Shown: in pieces, positions 1-7,978 of the stretch | Numbering within the stretch: position 1 is the first letter of the stretch | Layout of the letters: each line of letters opens with the position of its first letter | IMG/VR virus record: IMGVR_UViG_3300049846_003025 | Coordinates: 1-31,394 of that record | Source: a virus | Strand: one strand, 5' to 3' | DNA length: 31,394 nucleotides | Program-made: the position numbers and the translations under genes | The notes under the pieces: model-generated | Told to the model about the DNA's origin: nothing | Database searches by the model: none | Seen by the model: the letters and a program-made list of their open reading frames with translations, nothing else

Positions 1-175
1 GATCAACCCTAGGCTTTAGCTGCATCTGTCGATTGGCTTCACGGAACGATCTCCCAATTTTATCGGCATCAAAATCAAAGTTAAATTTTTGGTTTTTTAG
101 TGCAGCCAAATCTCTCTGCAATCCAGAAAGATCTAACTCAGTACCAATGCTTAGCGTGACTGCACTATCAACCAT
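1..175 (-). CDS. Tail tape measure protein, N-terminal 58 residues (partial)
   Basis: The reading frame opens with ATG at 175 and runs off the left edge without a stop. The peptide starts MVDSAVTLSIGTELD and continues as an amphipathic, charged sequence, which is how many phage tape measure proteins begin. The tape measure sets tail length and forms a helical rod inside the tail tube. The main support is position: it lies directly downstream of the frameshifting chaperone pair, the conserved tail gene order tube, chaperones, tape measure. The start is 5 bp beyond the preceding stop, so translation is probably coupled. Too little sequence is present for a homology-based call. Confidence 0.62.
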   Translation of the reverse strand, partial: MVDSAVTLSIGTELDLSGLQRDLAALKNQKFNFDFDADKIGRSFREANRQMQLKPRVD

Positions 176-179
176 GACA

Positions 180-797
180 TTATCTCCGTTCTAACGTTAA
201 ATCTCGACAGTATTGTTGTTCGTATTCCGGGGGAATAACAAACACTTCGTATTCTTTCCCTGAGTCAATATCCGTAAGCTTTTGCCACCCCCAAGCCGCT
301 TCGTTGAATATCGCAAAATCAGAATACAGTTTCTGACCGATATCAGGACAGAAAACCGCTATCCCTTTACCGATCAACATTCGATTTTTCTTGGGGTGAT
401 TGCCGTCCGTTTTCGCCTGTTTAAGAACATCAATCGGAGCGGCATGGACTACCCATGAAGGCATCAACCTATCTGTAATCAAGCTGAAAAACGCATTGGC
501 GATCGCCGGGTCTAAACTGTCGCTCTGGGCAAAGTAGAAAAAGTCCGACGGTTTCGCTGGTTTCCCTTTTTTGGGGTCACGATTGGCATTCACAAAGCAA
601 CTGGTTAACGTCGCAATACTTAGCTCATTTAAGTGAGCATCTTGACGGCGTAATCGTTGTCCTTGATCTAATGCTTGAAGTACCACGTCAATCGTTAAAT
701 CTCCAAAATTATCGGGGTGAAACATCGGATGCCCACCCCATAACCAGTTCACTTGCCAGAAGATTTCTACCCAGTCAGTTTGCGATCGCGTTAATCG
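180..797 (-). CDS. Tail assembly chaperone, -1 frameshift extension (GT-type T domain)
   Basis: This open frame lies -1 relative to the upstream chaperone gene and has no ATG near its beginning. Read from the slippery site at 797-803 it continues through the upstream stop without interruption for 205 residues (CGA TTA ACG and onward). The region near residue 10 to 25 of the extension is rich in Trp (TDWVEIFWQVNWLWGG), and the stop is 4 bp before the tape measure start. In lambda-like tails a minority G-T fusion made by frameshifting binds the tape measure and recruits tail tube subunits. The fusion here would be about 452 residues. Independent initiation at GTG 752 is possible but no ribosome binding site supports it. 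Confidence 0.72.
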   Translation of the reverse strand, partial: RLTRSQTDWVEIFWQVNWLWGGHPMFHPDNFGDLTIDVVLQALDQGQRLRRQDAHLNELSIATLTSCFVNANRDPKKGKPAKPSDFFYFAQSDSLDPAIANAFFSLITDRLMPSWVVHAAPIDVLKQAKTDGNHPKKNRMLIGKGIAVFCPDIGQKLYSDFAIFNEAAWGWQKLTDIDSGKEYEVFVIPPEYEQQYCRDLTLERR

Positions 798-1537
798 TTT
801 TTTAGGGTTTCCTCAGTCAGTGGTTCGGGTTCGGAATCGTCATCCCCTTGATCCCATCCGTTCATCTCCTTAGCGCAAAATTCCGCAAGGGCATTGATTA
901 CAGAAACAGGCATTTCTTCAGATGTTTGATCAATTGTCCAGTCATTTCCTGCAACCCGACGCACCATTGCCGTTGCCAACACAGCATTACGCATTGGTGC
1001 TAACTGAACAGACTCGCGCTGAAACTCCATCAGCTTCAGCATATATTTCTGCGTTACCTTGGATGCCACGCTGACATTACCAACGGTATTAGCCGGAATA
1101 TCATCGGCGATCGCCTCAACCATGACCTTATCTGTGGTCAACGTCGCATCTTCCTTTAGCACTACAAGATTGCCATCTGGAAGACGCACAATTGAGCCAG
1201 TCAACAAAATATGTCGAGTAGAGACAAACAGCGTTGTATCGCCTTTTTTTGCTGCCTTGGTAATCACGATAGTTGACGTTACAGAGCCAGAAGTTAACGC
1301 TTCAAAAGCCTCCCCTAACTCGATACCTTCAGCTTCGGAGATCTCAACAGCCAACAAAATCGCTTGCTGTTGCACATCGGGTAAATCCTTGGTATTTTCC
1401 CGAATAAAATGCGCCTCATTGATGGTCAGTGAGTTTTTGCGGGGGATTTCAAGCATCCCATGTTCGGCATCACCAACTTCAATAATTTGATCGGGCTTCG
1501 GGGCGACTTTCCAAGGCAGAGATTTTAGTTTAGGCAT
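791..1537 (-). CDS. Tail assembly chaperone, zero-frame product (G-type)
   Basis: 248 residues starting MPKLKSLPWKVAPKPD, with an acidic C terminus ending in LTEETLKND. It lies between the tail tube gene and the tape measure and carries the slippery site at its 3' end, so its role is taken as the tail assembly chaperone that keeps the tape measure soluble before tube polymerisation. Residues about 84-160 form a Thr/Val-rich insert with the motif KKGDTTLFV, also present in the tail tube protein. The flanks (residues 1-80 and 160-248) look helical, as usual in these chaperones. At 248 residues it is longer than the typical zero-frame chaperone, and the insert accounts for the excess. Confidence 0.75.
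   Translation of the reverse strand: MPKLKSLPWKVAPKPDQIIEVGDAEHGMLEIPRKNSLTINEAHFIRENTKDLPDVQQQAILLAVEISEAEGIELGEAFEALTSGSVTSTIVITKAAKKGDTTLFVSTRHILLTGSIVRLPDGNLVVLKEDATLTTDKVMVEAIADDIPANTVGNVSVASKVTQKYMLKLMEFQRESVQLAPMRNAVLATAMVRRVAGNDWTIDQTSEEMPVSVINALAEFCAKEMNGWDQGDDDSEPEPLTEETLKND
797..803 (-). promoter_or_regulatory. -1 programmed frameshift slippery heptamer
   Basis: On the minus strand the 3' end of the upstream chaperone gene reads CTA AAA AAC GAT TAA. This contains A AAA AAC in the X XXY YYZ phase needed for -1 slippage, two codons before the stop. The -1 frame is open across the junction and leads into the 190-codon frame downstream. The location, between tail tube and tape measure, is where tailed phages commonly use such a site. 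I did not identify a clear stimulatory pseudoknot; a HIP1 palindrome lies at 782-789, just downstream. Confidence 0.8.
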
Positions 1538-1594
1538 ATTAGGAAAACTGGCGCGTCCGCCAGTAAAAACGTGGACAAGAAATCAAACAAAAAA

Positions 1595-2284
1595 TTAAGC
1601 AGGGTAATCGAAGTTCGGAGTACCGCGACCTTTGAACGTACAAGAATAGGACAGCAAACCATCGGAGGGACGACTCATGTCAAAACCTTCAATAATGCAT
1701 GGGCCATGGTAAGTTCGCCCTGTGGTGAAGCCCGTCGGTGTAGGCGATTCGTGCCAGATGTAAATCTCTTGACCAGAGTTCGCGTTTCGGGCGTTGTATT
1801 CGATCATGTCGAACGTCGTATCATCCAAAAGTTCATTAGCCGACCATGAGATAGACCAATCGGAACCCGTGACCGCACCATCGGAGTAACCGCCCGGATC
1901 TTCAAAGATCAATACGTCGGTCGTGGTGTTACCAAGGGAAAGATCTGCCTGCGTACCGCCGAGCAATCGGGTTTTAGCAACAAATGCCATCGTTTCACCG
2001 ACTGCAACAGCCTTGGCAAGAGGACGAACAAATAATGTTGTGTCACCGATTGCTAAGTCCTGAGTAAGAACGATTTTTGCCCCACCACTGGTAACGAGGG
2101 GAGTTCCTTCGGCGATCGCAATCGTACTGGCATTGATACCTAAATCGACATCACCAATAATGCCAGCCCCACCGGAAGCGACCGTAAGTGTTCCGTTTAC
2201 GGGTGCGGTTCGACTACCTTTGGGCAGTAATGCAACAAAGACTTTTACCTTGTCACCTACGCCCGTTAAAAAAGCCTTTGTCAT
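1595..2284 (-). CDS. Major tail tube protein
   Basis: 229 residues, starting MTKAFLTGVGDKVKVFVALL. The sequence is mostly beta-prone with many Gly and Thr. It has a middle module GDTTLFVRPLAKAVAVGE (about residues 77-94) and a C-terminal part containing SDWSISWSANELLDD and SYSCTFKGRGTPNFDYPA. That ending is typical of siphovirus tail tube subunits of the TP901-1/lambda V type, which stack as hexamer rings around the tape measure. It lies 57 bp upstream of the chaperone gene in the expected order. No strong Shine-Dalgarno sequence precedes the ATG. The gene sits downstream of a terminator and diverges from an HTH gene, so it may need its own promoter in 2285-2361. Confidence 0.78.
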   Translation of the reverse strand: MTKAFLTGVGDKVKVFVALLPKGSRTAPVNGTLTVASGGAGIIGDVDLGINASTIAIAEGTPLVTSGGAKIVLTQDLAIGDTTLFVRPLAKAVAVGETMAFVAKTRLLGGTQADLSLGNTTTDVLIFEDPGGYSDGAVTGSDWSISWSANELLDDTTFDMIEYNARNANSGQEIYIWHESPTPTGFTTGRTYHGPCIIEGFDMSRPSDGLLSYSCTFKGRGTPNFDYPA

Positions 2285-2296
2285 GACTGAAGACCA

Positions 2297-2361
2297 TTAA
2301 CGTTTACGCCTACGATCTTGCGTCCGTGCTAGGATCTTCAACAAGGTTAACGGTAAACGGA
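2297..2361. promoter_or_regulatory. Divergent control region with inverted repeat
   Basis: Between the tail tube gene (minus) and the HTH gene (plus), CGTTTAC at 2301-2307 is mirrored by GTAAACG at 2353-2359. The second arm ends 2 bp before the HTH start codon. Two short direct copies of GATCTT lie between the arms. This fits an operator used by the adjacent regulator to control itself and possibly the tail genes. No clear sigma-70 boxes were found. Confidence 0.4.
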
Positions 2362-2667
2362 ATGGCGGATCATCCATTAAAAATAGCCCGTGAAAAACGC
2401 GGTATTTCTCAATGTAAATTAGGGATGCTGACGGGCGTTCATTCGAGCAAAATTAGTGACATAGAAAACTGGCGACGCTATCCCTGTGAGGCATGGAAGA
2501 CAAAGCTTAGCCAGTATTTCGGGATACCTGATTATGAGTTATTTCCTAAAACAGAAGATTTGCTCGATGTAATTCGCCAACTGACTGAAGAAAACACAAA
2601 ATTAAAAGCGATGATCTCTGGCAGAGGAACACCGCTTGCACATAGGGACAATACTCGTTTTCTATGA
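2362..2667 (+). CDS. XRE-family HTH regulator inserted in the virion operon
   Basis: 101 residues from ATG 2362; an upstream in-frame GTG at 2326 is a weaker alternative. Residues 1-55 form a Cro/CI-type helix-turn-helix: HPLKIAREKRGISQCKLGMLT and the recognition region HSSKISDIENWRR. They are followed by GIPDYELFPKTEDLL and a short predicted coiled coil (RQLTEENTKLKAM) that could dimerise it. It is the only plus-strand gene among the head and tail genes and is boxed by a divergent control region on one side and a terminator on the other. I infer a moron-like regulatory insertion that may repress or time the tail genes. Confidence 0.75.
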   Translation: MADHPLKIAREKRGISQCKLGMLTGVHSSKISDIENWRRYPCEAWKTKLSQYFGIPDYELFPKTEDLLDVIRQLTEENTKLKAMISGRGTPLAHRDNTRFL

Positions 2668-2692
2668 TTTGATTCTCACTATTTGTTCTCAA

Positions 2693-2714
2693 ACAAAAAG
2701 GGGCATCAGCCCCT
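2693..2714 (-). terminator. Rho-independent terminator of the head gene transcript
   Basis: On the minus strand the stem AGGGGC / GCCCCT closes on the loop TGAT and is followed by TTTTTGTTT. It lies 22 bp beyond the stop of the 59-residue gene, so it would end the leftward head transcript before the HTH insertion. The tail tube gene would then depend on readthrough or a separate promoter. Confidence 0.75.
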
Positions 2715-2735
2715 CCTATAACCATTACTTAAGTT

Positions 2736-2915
2736 TTACTCAGTTACCGATTCATTTGCGGTGTCGCTTGCTTTTTTTCGAGGTTGTTTAACTGGTTTCT
2801 CTTCAACTACCTGTGGCTCCATTGACCAGCCATCATCTAACCAAGCTTGCAACTCAGAAAGATAAACATTGTGGGCAATCTCGGAACCTTTATAGAGGAC
2901 TACAGGTTGAGGCAT
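2736..2915 (-). CDS. Small head-module protein, 59 residues
   Basis: ATG at 2915 opens a 59-codon frame starting MPQPVVLYKGSEIAHNV and ending at TAA 2736-2738. It contains LSELQAWLDDGW, then an acidic and basic tail (VEEKPVKQPRKK). It starts 9 bp after the preceding minus-strand stop, and GAGTGAACT before the ATG offers a weak ribosome binding site. Short proteins of this kind are common between capsid decoration and tail genes, but I do not recognise a family. The tight spacing and the terminator just downstream make it a believable last gene of the head operon. Confidence 0.62.
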   Translation of the reverse strand: MPQPVVLYKGSEIAHNVYLSELQAWLDDGWSMEPQVVEEKPVKQPRKKASDTANESVTE

Positions 2916-2924
2916 AGTTCACTC

Positions 2925-3353
2925 CTAGACGTTCACGACCCATGCCGCCATGGTCAAGTTGCCGGGCGATCCCGTTTTGGTTGCAGTCACCCGAAGATAG
3001 GTAGCTGTGGACAGAATATCGCTAACGCGATCGCCACCAAGTACCAGTTCGGTTTCCGCTGCCGCACCCGCAAAAGTAGCGGGGTCAAGGGTAGCCAGAG
3101 TCACATAGCCACTACCTAAGCTTGCGGAACCTTCAACAGTAATTGTCCATTGAGCCGTACCAGCAGCATAGCCAGTATAAGCAAGGTGTGCGATACAGAC
3201 TTTGAAAGCTTCGACCTTTGTGGGATAAAGTTGAATCCCAGTGGTTGAAGTCGTAGCGGATAAAGCCGCGTCGGTTAACTTGCGAAAAGTCAGAGCATCA
3301 TCTACCGTACCCCGGCGACGGGAATCCTTGTAGTCGGCGTAAAAAGTTGCCAT
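2925..3353 (-). CDS. Head decoration-type protein
   Basis: 142 residues from ATG 3353, chosen because AAAGGATTAATTTCT precedes it; a longer frame to 3401 has no such site and begins with an unlikely hydrophobic stretch. The N terminus is MATFYADYKDSRRRGTVDD. The rest is Thr/Ala/Gly-rich and beta-prone (AGTAQWTITVEGSASLGSG, TATYLRVTATKTGSPGNLT). It lies directly downstream of the major capsid gene, where capsid cement or head-fibre proteins are usually encoded. That placement is the main basis; it could also be a minor tail-joining protein. Confidence 0.5.
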   Translation of the reverse strand: MATFYADYKDSRRRGTVDDALTFRKLTDAALSATTSTTGIQLYPTKVEAFKVCIAHLAYTGYAAGTAQWTITVEGSASLGSGYVTLATLDPATFAGAAAETELVLGGDRVSDILSTATYLRVTATKTGSPGNLTMAAWVVNV

Positions 3354-3401
3354 AGAAATTAATCCTTTTGATGATTGGAACAAGAAAAAATAGACGATCA
3401 A

Positions 3402-4337
3402 TTAGGCAACAACAGCCCCATTTTTTACGCCGTAAAGACGTGCCATGCAACGCGGATTCATCGCCATAATGCCACAACCCCATTCAACACGGGTACGCAG
3501 TACAGGGCGATCAGAAAGTTCGCCTAAATCACGAACGTCAATCACACCATCTTGGATGCCCTGAAGCATCATTTCACGGAATGACACACAATAAATTGAG
3601 GTGGATTGATTTGTCCCACCACCGGGGGCAGCCTCAGTGAACGGTAAGATTTCATTGCGGTTGTTGTCTTCGCGGAGCGTGATGATTGGGAGTCCAGCAT
3701 AGCGGATAACCTCACGACCAAATTCATCCATCGAGTAGGTGATAAACCCACCGACAGAAGTATTTCGAGCCGCTGCCGTTAAACGCAGAGCCATCTCTTC
3801 ATTCATGATCCAATGCGTCGGGCTTTGAACTTGTCGCTTAGTGCGATCTAACGCAGTCAAACTAAGGACATCGCCACCGGAAGTCGAGCCATTCGCTACC
3901 AATTGAGAGCCAACAATACGCCGCTTAATCCCGTCAAATTCAAGGGGATTGGTTGAGCGATCGCCGTTAATAAACGTATTTGTCCATGCCAAGGAAAGGG
4001 AATCCACTTTTAGCATTTCTTGGGTAGCTCGGATGTCCTCACCAAAGTGCTGTAAAAGTTTCATGTCCACATCCAAATCACCCCCGGCGATCGCCAGAGT
4101 TTCGGTTTGTGGGTTCACGATCCCAGTTGATTCGGAGAATGCTTGGTTATATCCACGGAACCCGATGCCGGGCATGGTTTCCTGAACGTTGTAGGAGATG
4201 GAGTTGCCGGGGATAGTTTGGAAGGGGATATTCTCAAGGACACCGGAGCTTTCTGCATATTGCCGAATTACACCAGCTTGCTTGAAATTGCCTTCGGTTG
4301 CGGATAGTTTCGCCGCTTCCAACAGTGTTAAAGCCAT
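3402..4337 (-). CDS. Major capsid protein
   Basis: 311 residues, preceded by GCGAGGTTTTTT before ATG 4337. The start MALTLLEAAKLSATEG followed by GVIRQYAESSGVLENIPFQ matches the opening pattern of many HK97-fold capsid proteins. Later parts such as DFGEDIRATQ-like LQHFGEDIRATQEMLKV, THWIMNEEMALRL and the C-terminal VRDLGELSDRPVLRTRVEWGCGIMAMNPR are what phage capsid shells show. It follows the scaffold gene and precedes the decoration-type gene, which is the standard order. There is no N-terminal delta domain, consistent with a separate scaffold. Confidence 0.87.
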   Translation of the reverse strand: MALTLLEAAKLSATEGNFKQAGVIRQYAESSGVLENIPFQTIPGNSISYNVQETMPGIGFRGYNQAFSESTGIVNPQTETLAIAGGDLDVDMKLLQHFGEDIRATQEMLKVDSLSLAWTNTFINGDRSTNPLEFDGIKRRIVGSQLVANGSTSGGDVLSLTALDRTKRQVQSPTHWIMNEEMALRLTAAARNTSVGGFITYSMDEFGREVIRYAGLPIITLREDNNRNEILPFTEAAPGGGTNQSTSIYCVSFREMMLQGIQDGVIDVRDLGELSDRPVLRTRVEWGCGIMAMNPRCMARLYGVKNGAVVA

Positions 4338-4464
4338 TAAAAAACCTCGCTAATCGGGTGAAGTTACAAGGCATCACGCCAATTTCGAGGATGATTCCGT
4401 CGATGTGTTAAGGTCTTCCACAGTTATTAACATCGCGTTAACAACCCACATGATTTATTATAGG

Positions 4465-5253
4465 CTATTTTTTCTTGTTGCCAAGTCGAGCTAATTCTGC
4501 GGGACTTAAGTGTTTCAGATCATCCCATTCTAGAGATTGACGAGAACCCGCTCCATTGGTTGGTGGCGTTGTTCCGATTCCCTGTTTTTTCTGGGATAAA
4601 AATAGACTAGGTTTTTCTGTTTTGAGAGTAGAGGAAAGATATTCATCTACCGACATGGGTAAACCAGAATCATTTAGTAAGGCATCACCCGTGCGCGGAT
4701 TCAAAACTTCAACGGAACCCGTTTCCGAGTTGTACCCAAATACCCCTTGAGCCGTTAATGCAGTGTAGGCAAGGTCAAATAGTTCGGGATTGCCACTAAC
4801 GGCAGGTTTTGACCATGCAGATAGCACCGCATCCTTGATTTTTGACTGGGTTCGTTCCGTTTCAATTTCAGCAAGGCGACGCTCTTTTTCTTTGATCGTT
4901 TCTCGCAATTCTGCTTTTTCCCGTGCGGCTTTTTCATTTGCGAGCTTCATCAATTCTTCGTAGCGTCTTTGTTCCTCCAGTTCCTTTTGTTGTCGTTCTT
5001 GTTCCCGCTGCTCCGCCGCCTCTTTTTCCGCCTTGAGTTGGGCGTACTCTTCTGGGTCAATCGAATGGAGTTGCCCCTTTAGTCGCTTCACTTGTTTTTC
5101 TAGATCTTTTGCTCGTTCTCTCTCTTTTCTAAGGGCAATGAGGGCAGGATTTTCTTCTGTTGTTGTGGATTCAACGGAGTCTGATTCCGTGGGAACGCCA
5201 CCATCTACAACGGATTCAGGTTCATCATTTAACAGGAAATGCTTAACAAACAT
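4465..5253 (-). CDS. Capsid scaffolding protein
   Basis: 262 residues with a long, highly charged predicted coiled coil at about residues 35-140, full of Glu, Lys, Arg and Gln (for example QREQERQQKELEEQRRYEEL). It ends in a short basic C-terminal segment (LARLGNKKK). This is the architecture of scaffold proteins that template the procapsid and then leave. The gene lies just upstream of the major capsid gene. About 127 bp separates the two and contains near-palindromic GTTAAC motifs but no convincing gene. A protease role is unlikely, as no catalytic motif is visible. Confidence 0.82.
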   Translation of the reverse strand: MFVKHFLLNDEPESVVDGGVPTESDSVESTTTEENPALIALRKERERAKDLEKQVKRLKGQLHSIDPEEYAQLKAEKEAAEQREQERQQKELEEQRRYEELMKLANEKAAREKAELRETIKEKERRLAEIETERTQSKIKDAVLSAWSKPAVSGNPELFDLAYTALTAQGVFGYNSETGSVEVLNPRTGDALLNDSGLPMSVDEYLSSTLKTEKPSLFLSQKKQGIGTTPPTNGAGSRQSLEWDDLKHLSPAELARLGNKKK

Positions 5254-5296
5254 AGGTAATGGTTATTGATAGAAACAAGTTAATTTTAGCTTAATA

Positions 5297-5704
5297 CTAG
5301 GCATTCGCACGGGTGTTGAAGCTAATATATCGACTCGTAGAATCCCACTGCAACAGTCGAATGATAGTAGCTTCGCTTGCTCGTTTTTTGATTTCGTAAC
5401 CATCGTATTTAGATATCCCGCCGCGATCGCTATACTCGATTGAGTATTCCCCATCAACTCGCTGACTTTTTATTCCCAAGCTTGTATCGGTAGTCATTGC
5501 GGATTGTTTTGCACAGTTTGCCGATACCCAATCAAGGATCGCCGTCTGGACATCGCCAACAAAATCAGTGCCGTTTGTTGAGTCAAACAACTCCAGATCT
5601 TCGCACCGAGAACGAAGCAATGATCCTTCGGTGATTGCATCTGGGGACAATTTTAGGACAGTGATTAACTGGATATAATCTGTTTGTGTAAATGGTGCAG
5701 CCAT
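5297..5704 (-). CDS. Head-tail connector candidate
   Basis: 135 residues from ATG 5704, supported by TGAGG five bases upstream; an upstream start at 5746 would overlap the preceding gene. The sequence starts MAAPFTQTDYIQLITVLK and is mixed alpha/beta with LRSRCEDLELFDSTNGTDF and ILDWVSANCAKQ. Length and place, after the MuF-like gene and before the scaffold, suit a portal-ring adaptor or completion protein. No diagnostic motif is visible, so this is a positional assignment. Confidence 0.45.
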   Translation of the reverse strand: MAAPFTQTDYIQLITVLKLSPDAITEGSLLRSRCEDLELFDSTNGTDFVGDVQTAILDWVSANCAKQSAMTTDTSLGIKSQRVDGEYSIEYSDRGGISKYDGYEIKKRASEATIIRLLQWDSTSRYISFNTRANA

Positions 5705-5711
5705 AAAAACC

Positions 5712-6377
5712 TCAAAGACTAAAGGCGATTCGATCAAGGCGATCACTTAAATTCATTATCGGAGCAGTGTCTCCCATTTTGTAGTAAATAGAGCATCGAC
5801 AACGCCCCCCACATTGGCAAGCGTGACCGGGAACCACGACCATTTCAATCGGTAACCACTCCCCATTGGTCGAATAGCCAATGCAATCGGTACAATGTCG
5901 AGCCTGTGGGTCAAGATCTCGTTTTGCCAATTTCACCCCGGCGATCGCCCTCGACAATTGCTCACCCTTATAAAAACTTTTCCGGGTGGATGCCGCATAA
6001 CTACCCGCCCGACTCAATATCCGTTTTGGTGTTAGCTCACCCCTAGAAATTTGATTCGAGAATAAATGAAGGTATCTGTATTCTCTTCTGAGGCTTGCAC
6101 CGACAGCACCAAAGTGAGCGTTAGATACTCTATTCTTGCCACCAGCACCGAGCATGGTCATACGAATATGGGATTCCTTGATCGTTTCTGCCATTCGCTT
6201 TTCCCACTCGGACAGGCTGATTTTTTCGGATAACAATAATCGAGTATGCCCTTGCAACCGGACTTTCAATCGCGCTGATTCCGTATCGACTAATTTCAAA
6301 ACATCGGCACGGGAAACAAAACGCCCTGATTGAGTGTTCCGATATCTACCCGTTTTTGGATTGAAAGTAACCGACAT
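5712..6377 (-). CDS. MuF-like phage head morphogenesis protein
   Basis: 221 residues, with GAGGCTAAATA before ATG 6377. The C-terminal half carries the cysteine-rich signature of SPP1 gp7/MuF minor head proteins: HCTDC (Cys162, Cys165), then PIEMVVVPGHACQCGGRCRC (Cys187, 189, 193, 195). Related proteins show CxxC followed by HPNCRC. They bind portal and are carried in the head, sometimes leaving with DNA. The N-terminal part is helical and basic. The gene follows the portal gene by 36 bp, the usual place. No fused toxin domain is visible. Confidence 0.75.
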   Translation of the reverse strand: MSVTFNPKTGRYRNTQSGRFVSRADVLKLVDTESARLKVRLQGHTRLLLSEKISLSEWEKRMAETIKESHIRMTMLGAGGKNRVSNAHFGAVGASLRREYRYLHLFSNQISRGELTPKRILSRAGSYAASTRKSFYKGEQLSRAIAGVKLAKRDLDPQARHCTDCIGYSTNGEWLPIEMVVVPGHACQCGGRCRCSIYYKMGDTAPIMNLSDRLDRIAFSL

Positions 6378-6413
6378 TATTTAGCCTCAAGGAAAGGTCT
6401 TAATTCTCGGAAG

Positions 6414-7937
6414 CTACGATTCACCGCTGTCTTCGTATCCTGTTCCGTCACGTTGGCGATCGCCAGCAATTGCAGTTCGCTCATCGGTGGAGTCGTCGTC
6501 TGAAACTTCTCTGGGTTCGGTGTCGTTTTCTCCATTTTCAGTCTGTCCTAATCGTTCAAGTTCATCCTCTACCATCTCCCATGAAATCCCTTTCGGCAAG
6601 CTGTCGCTGCGATAGAGAATTTCATACATAAACGGCAAACTCATTTGACCCATTGCCACCGAGTTATTCAGTTGCTCAAGGGTCATCTGGGTTGTGGTTT
6701 TCAGTAGGGATTTGTTGACGGCGATCGCCCCCGCATCCTCTAACATCAACCCTTCGTACTCTGCAAAGATTGAGAACAAAGACTGTACAGCCGACTCTAA
6801 TTGCACAGCATAACCTGACAACGTAGCTTCACTTTGAGCCGCGTCTAATTCTACTTCTGTTGCTGTTTTTGTTGCGCCGCCACTAAAGAAAGAAACAACC
6901 ATTTTTTGCATCGTTGCCTCAATTAATGCAAGGCAATCTTTCTTTGGCAAGACGCCAGTGCCGACGGGTTCCATCCACCCTCCATCAAGGTTCCACAGGG
7001 TGACTCTAGCCCCGACTGTAACGGACTTATGGCGGCTTGGTTCATCTGGCGCATAAGGCTGTGGCTCCTTAAGCATTAATGTCGGTTCAAGATAATTGAT
7101 CGTGGTTCTGTAGCCACTCCAAACTTGATAATGGGCAAGGTTTAAGTCGGCAAAATCGACCAGTGGGGGAGTTGCCGTAAAGGGTGTGTGACTGTTGAGC
7201 GAAAGTCCGATCAATGGGATTTCTTGTAGCCCGTATTGCCCTTCACGAACCAGTTTCAAATCAACATTTAAAATCTCATCGGCACGGGTATTAATCTGAA
7301 AGCTTTTTCGTTTTTGCCGTTCGTAGATTTGGTAGTCGCCACCACGTCGCAACACAGTATATGTTTCCCACTCGCTTAAGCCAAAATCACCATCAGGCTT
7401 GAGTTCATCCTGTTTATAGACAACTAAATCCAACTCACTGCCATCAAATCGCCAATTGATAATCTGACTGCGTTCTAGAAGCAAAAAGTAAGGGGGTTGT
7501 TCAAGGTTTGGGCGATCCACCAGCACGAAAGACGAACCATCCCGAACCGCCAGACAAACCCATTGTTTTATGAATGACTTTAAATCGTTTCCCAAAAGAT
7601 CGACGTTATCGGTAAAGTCCTCAAACCAGTCTGCAGACTCTGTGAGGTCAAAATCAGTCAGCAATGAGGCAATATCTTTTTCAATGGCATCTCGGAAAAA
7701 ACGAACAAACACCGACTGGGATAGCTGCTCTAAATAACTGGCATTGTCCTGAGACTTGGCTTTAGGCAGGTATCGTAAGGCTTTCTCGCTATCAACAATT
7801 GTCCAATCATCTGCAATCCATCGCCGCCGCCCTTCGTACATATCCTTCAAATACTCTAGAGTTGGCTCGATCTCTCGATAATAAGGATGCCAATAATCAG
7901 GCTTTGAGGGATTGTTATGAAGTGCTTCGGTTGCCAT
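6414..7937 (-). CDS. Portal protein (DUF4055-like)
   Basis: 507 residues. The segment KPDYWHPYYREIEPTLEYLKDMYEG followed by YLEQLSQSVFVRFFRDAIEK, and the late VSFFSGGATKTATEVELDAAQSEATL region, match the general plan of the DUF4055 portal family. Portals form the twelve-membered DNA channel at one capsid vertex and dock the terminase. The gene lies between large terminase and the MuF-like gene. The C-terminal 40 residues are acidic and low complexity (EREPREVSDDD-type composition). The start lacks a clear Shine-Dalgarno sequence. Confidence 0.83.
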   Translation of the reverse strand: MATEALHNNPSKPDYWHPYYREIEPTLEYLKDMYEGRRRWIADDWTIVDSEKALRYLPKAKSQDNASYLEQLSQSVFVRFFRDAIEKDIASLLTDFDLTESADWFEDFTDNVDLLGNDLKSFIKQWVCLAVRDGSSFVLVDRPNLEQPPYFLLLERSQIINWRFDGSELDLVVYKQDELKPDGDFGLSEWETYTVLRRGGDYQIYERQKRKSFQINTRADEILNVDLKLVREGQYGLQEIPLIGLSLNSHTPFTATPPLVDFADLNLAHYQVWSGYRTTINYLEPTLMLKEPQPYAPDEPSRHKSVTVGARVTLWNLDGGWMEPVGTGVLPKKDCLALIEATMQKMVVSFFSGGATKTATEVELDAAQSEATLSGYAVQLESAVQSLFSIFAEYEGLMLEDAGAIAVNKSLLKTTTQMTLEQLNNSVAMGQMSLPFMYEILYRSDSLPKGISWEMVEDELERLGQTENGENDTEPREVSDDDSTDERTAIAGDRQRDGTGYEDSGES

Positions 7938-7978
7938 TTATTGTTAGGGCGATCGCCATTAAAGTCCTTTCCATTCTA

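Noticed and set aside
1571-1849. Plus-strand frame antisense to the tail tube gene
   Set aside because: Composition follows from the tail tube codons on the other strand; no promoter or ribosome site.
3298-3483. Minus-strand frame across the capsid / decoration gene junction
   Set aside because: It lies in the wrong frame over two well-supported genes and has no start signal.
4338-4464. 25-codon frame and GTTAAC-rich near-palindromes between scaffold and capsid genes
   Set aside because: The peptide (MWVVNAMLITVEDLNTS...) has no ribosome binding site beyond the scaffold stop, and the imperfect repeats do not form a convincing hairpin or terminator.
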